21,491 nt of DNA. Source: Entrophospora sp. SA101. Lineage: Eukaryota > Glomeromycota > Glomeromycetes > Entrophosporales > Entrophosporaceae. Below the pieces are notes generated by a model that searched no databases, was not told the DNA's origin, and was given only the letters and a program-made list of their open reading frames with translations. Location of the stretch: contig CAUDNR010003246.1 in NCBI GenBank assembly GCA_958430865.1, forward strand, positions 13,843 through 35,333, given 5' to 3'. Of this stretch, positions 20,306 through 21,491 are shown piece by piece (position 1 is the first letter of the stretch; every line of letters starts with the position of its first letter). A program made the position numbers and the translations under genes.

Positions 20306-20502
20306 GGTTGGCTTGTCTAAAGACCTCCTAAATCTACAAAAATTTTAAAAGTATAAAAGTCACTTTCTATCATACCTTTTTAAAAAATAGCTTCATTAGT
20401 TGATAGAATAGGTCTCTAGTTTTAATGTAATGAAGAGATTTTTGTTTTAGAGTCCTATTCTTTGTGCATGTATTTTACTATTACTAGTCGCGGGACATTG
20501 CG
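20306..20502 (-). mobile_element. truncated, inverted second copy of the 8820-9173 MITE
   Basis: Reverse-complemented, this segment aligns with about 8985-9173: the shared phrases include CCTATTCTAT, ACTAAT, AGAAAGTGACTT, ATACTTTTAAAATTT and TTAGGAGGTCTTTAGAC. The outer end GGTTGGCTTGTCTAAAGACC matches the terminal inverted repeat of copy 1. Homology fades past about 20502, so the other half is lost or replaced. Confidence 0.75.
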
Positions 20503-20857
20503 CAACTACAGGGAGCCCATTAATAAAAATTTTTCGAGGGAATTTTATGCGAAAAAATGAAAAAAAAAATCACGCTTGCATCAATCATTTCTTGAATTAT
20601 AAAAAATATGAAAAACTTTTATTTGACATATTTTTTTTCCAGGTAAACAAATAACACTTTAAGAAAATCTTGACACAAAGTTGGACATTTGTTATATATA
20701 TATATAATGACGTACACGCATACCTTTTGGAATAAGCGATAGCTAAGTAATATTCATTTCAGACAATTTTAATGCTTTTTAGGTCGAGTTTAAATCCGCA
20801 TAACAGATTTAATTTTTAGAGTAGTTATTAATTAATTTATTGTTTTTCTTGCTATTC

Positions 20858-20984
20858 CTTTAAATAGGATTTCAAACAAAGATATTTGAAGTGTAATTTA
20901 ATGCTATTTATTTTTCCTATACTACGTATTACTTTAAATAGGATTTCAAAGAAGATATTTAAAGTGTAAATTTATTTTTCCTAT
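20858..20984 (+). repeat. diverged tandem duplication (about 74-bp period)
   Basis: Copy one (20858-20920) and copy two (20932-20984) share TTTAAATAGGATTTCAAA, AAGATATTT, AAGTGTAA and TTTATTTTTCCTAT in the same order, with a small deletion in the second. It lies near the right end of the 2-kb inverted-repeat element. Confidence 0.75.
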
Positions 20985-21075
20985 TATAATTACGGTTAAA
21001 GACAACTGTCGTAATTGGCAATGGTAACTACCATTATAAAATATTTACGGCTGCTGCAAATTTTATATTACGCAT

Positions 21076-21378
21076 AATTTCATTGTAAATGAATGGCCGA
21101 CTAATTGAATTCATCAGCTAAAATTCAAAAAAATCCAGTCACCAGAAAATTTTTCGCACAACTAATATTAAATAACGAATAAACGGACAAACAATGAATG
21201 AATATGATATACAAAAGTGCATAAAATAAAACAAACATTAATAATATTAAAGGATTTCAATTCCTTTTGCGATTCATACCAAAAGTTTATTTTTACAATT
21301 TAAATGATTTGTTAGAATAATGTCAAAAGTCTTTTTTTACAATTCGCCAAAAGACCATTCATAGAGATGGGCAAATGG
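21076..21378. other. non-coding flank right of the 2-kb element
   Basis: AT-rich with two related phrases, CCAAAAGTTTATTTTTACAA near 21280 and GTCAAAAGTCTTTTTTTACA near 21323, each followed by AATT, suggesting a short duplication. I see no gene. Confidence 0.4.
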
Positions 21379-21457
21379 CGTATAGTTGAACACTATACGA
21401 CACTATACGATACTTTACGTATAGTGCGTATAGTACGTATAGTACGTATAGTAGTGT
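21379..21457. repeat. palindromic array of a 9-bp CGTATAGTA motif
   Basis: Four head-to-tail copies of CGTATAGT(A/G) at about 21419-21454 face two inverted CACTATACGA copies at 21391-21410, closed on the outside by AACACTA and TAGTGTT. The left flank adds CGTATAGT at 21379, so CGTATAGTTGAACACTATACG is itself a hairpin. Together the block can fold into one long imperfect cruciform. It may be the terminus of another inverted-repeat element running off the window. Confidence 0.8.
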
Positions 21458-21491
21458 TGAAATTTGATTGGGTGATTTTCCAATGTAATAC

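Larger units (their letters stand above)
19096..21075. mobile_element. about 2-kb element with long terminal inverted repeats, non-autonomous
   Basis: The left end (from 19096) reads TTGTGCGTAAAATAAAATTT then GCAGCAGCCGTA. The right end, reverse-complemented from 21075, gives ATGCGTAATATAAAATTT then GCAGCAGCCGTA. A second block also matches in inverted order: CCAATTACGGCAAGTGTCTT at 19228 against CCAATTACGACAGTTGTCTT near 21020. The left arm is longer because it has a 19-bp tandem repeat expansion. No transposase is visible. It hosts a hAT-type insertion and a truncated MITE copy. I found no clear target-site duplication, so the exact termini may be off by a few bases. Confidence 0.7.

Overview
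The window looks like nuclear DNA of a fungus with a very AT-rich, repeat-laden genome and many short introns. A glomeromycete of the Rhizophagus type would fit, but that is an inference from composition and gene structure and is not proven here. Introns are spliceosomal (GT-AG, one GC-AG), proteins are typical eukaryotic housekeeping types, and the tRNA carries Pol III internal promoter boxes. There is no sign of operons, CRISPR or plasmid functions.

Layout. Positions 1-4057 hold no intact gene I can name. There is a decaying tandem-repeat array (78-222), a frame-broken coding remnant on the minus strand (about 787-1620), a short coding-like remnant (2009-2131) and one doubtful small ORF (3298-3612). 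Positions 4058-6495 (minus) are a three-exon gene for a 759-residue protein with an N-terminal BRCT domain that most resembles the BRCT of the telomere protein Rap1/TERF2IP, followed by a long acidic, Ser- and Asn-rich tail. Positions 6496-9294 are non-coding, with a diverged 97-bp direct repeat and a MITE-like element (8820-9173) ending about 120 bp before the next gene.

Positions 9295-14366 encode the splicing factor SF3B3/Rse1 in 16 exons (1198 residues), including one GC-AG intron. Positions 14629-16687 encode the ER glucosyltransferase ALG10/Die2 in 8 exons (471 codons). All its exon junctions keep frame, but codon 189 is an in-frame TGA. Positions 17597-17959 encode a 120-residue protein that is little more than a WGR domain. 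Positions 18184-18256 are tRNA-Arg(UCG).

Positions 18500-21491 are a nest of transposon debris. A roughly 2-kb element with long terminal inverted repeats (19096-21075) contains a 561-bp hAT-type non-autonomous element with a perfect 8-bp target-site duplication and a leftover BED-finger fragment of its transposase. It also contains a second, inverted copy of the 8820-9173 MITE. The window ends in a palindromic array of a 9-bp motif.

The genes do not form a pathway: they cover splicing, N-glycan precursor assembly, telomere or chromatin biology and translation. I see no new defence or biosynthetic system. The points most worth checking are the Rap1-like BRCT protein, the nonsense codon in ALG10, the GC-AG intron in SF3B3, and the nested transposons with recoverable ends.
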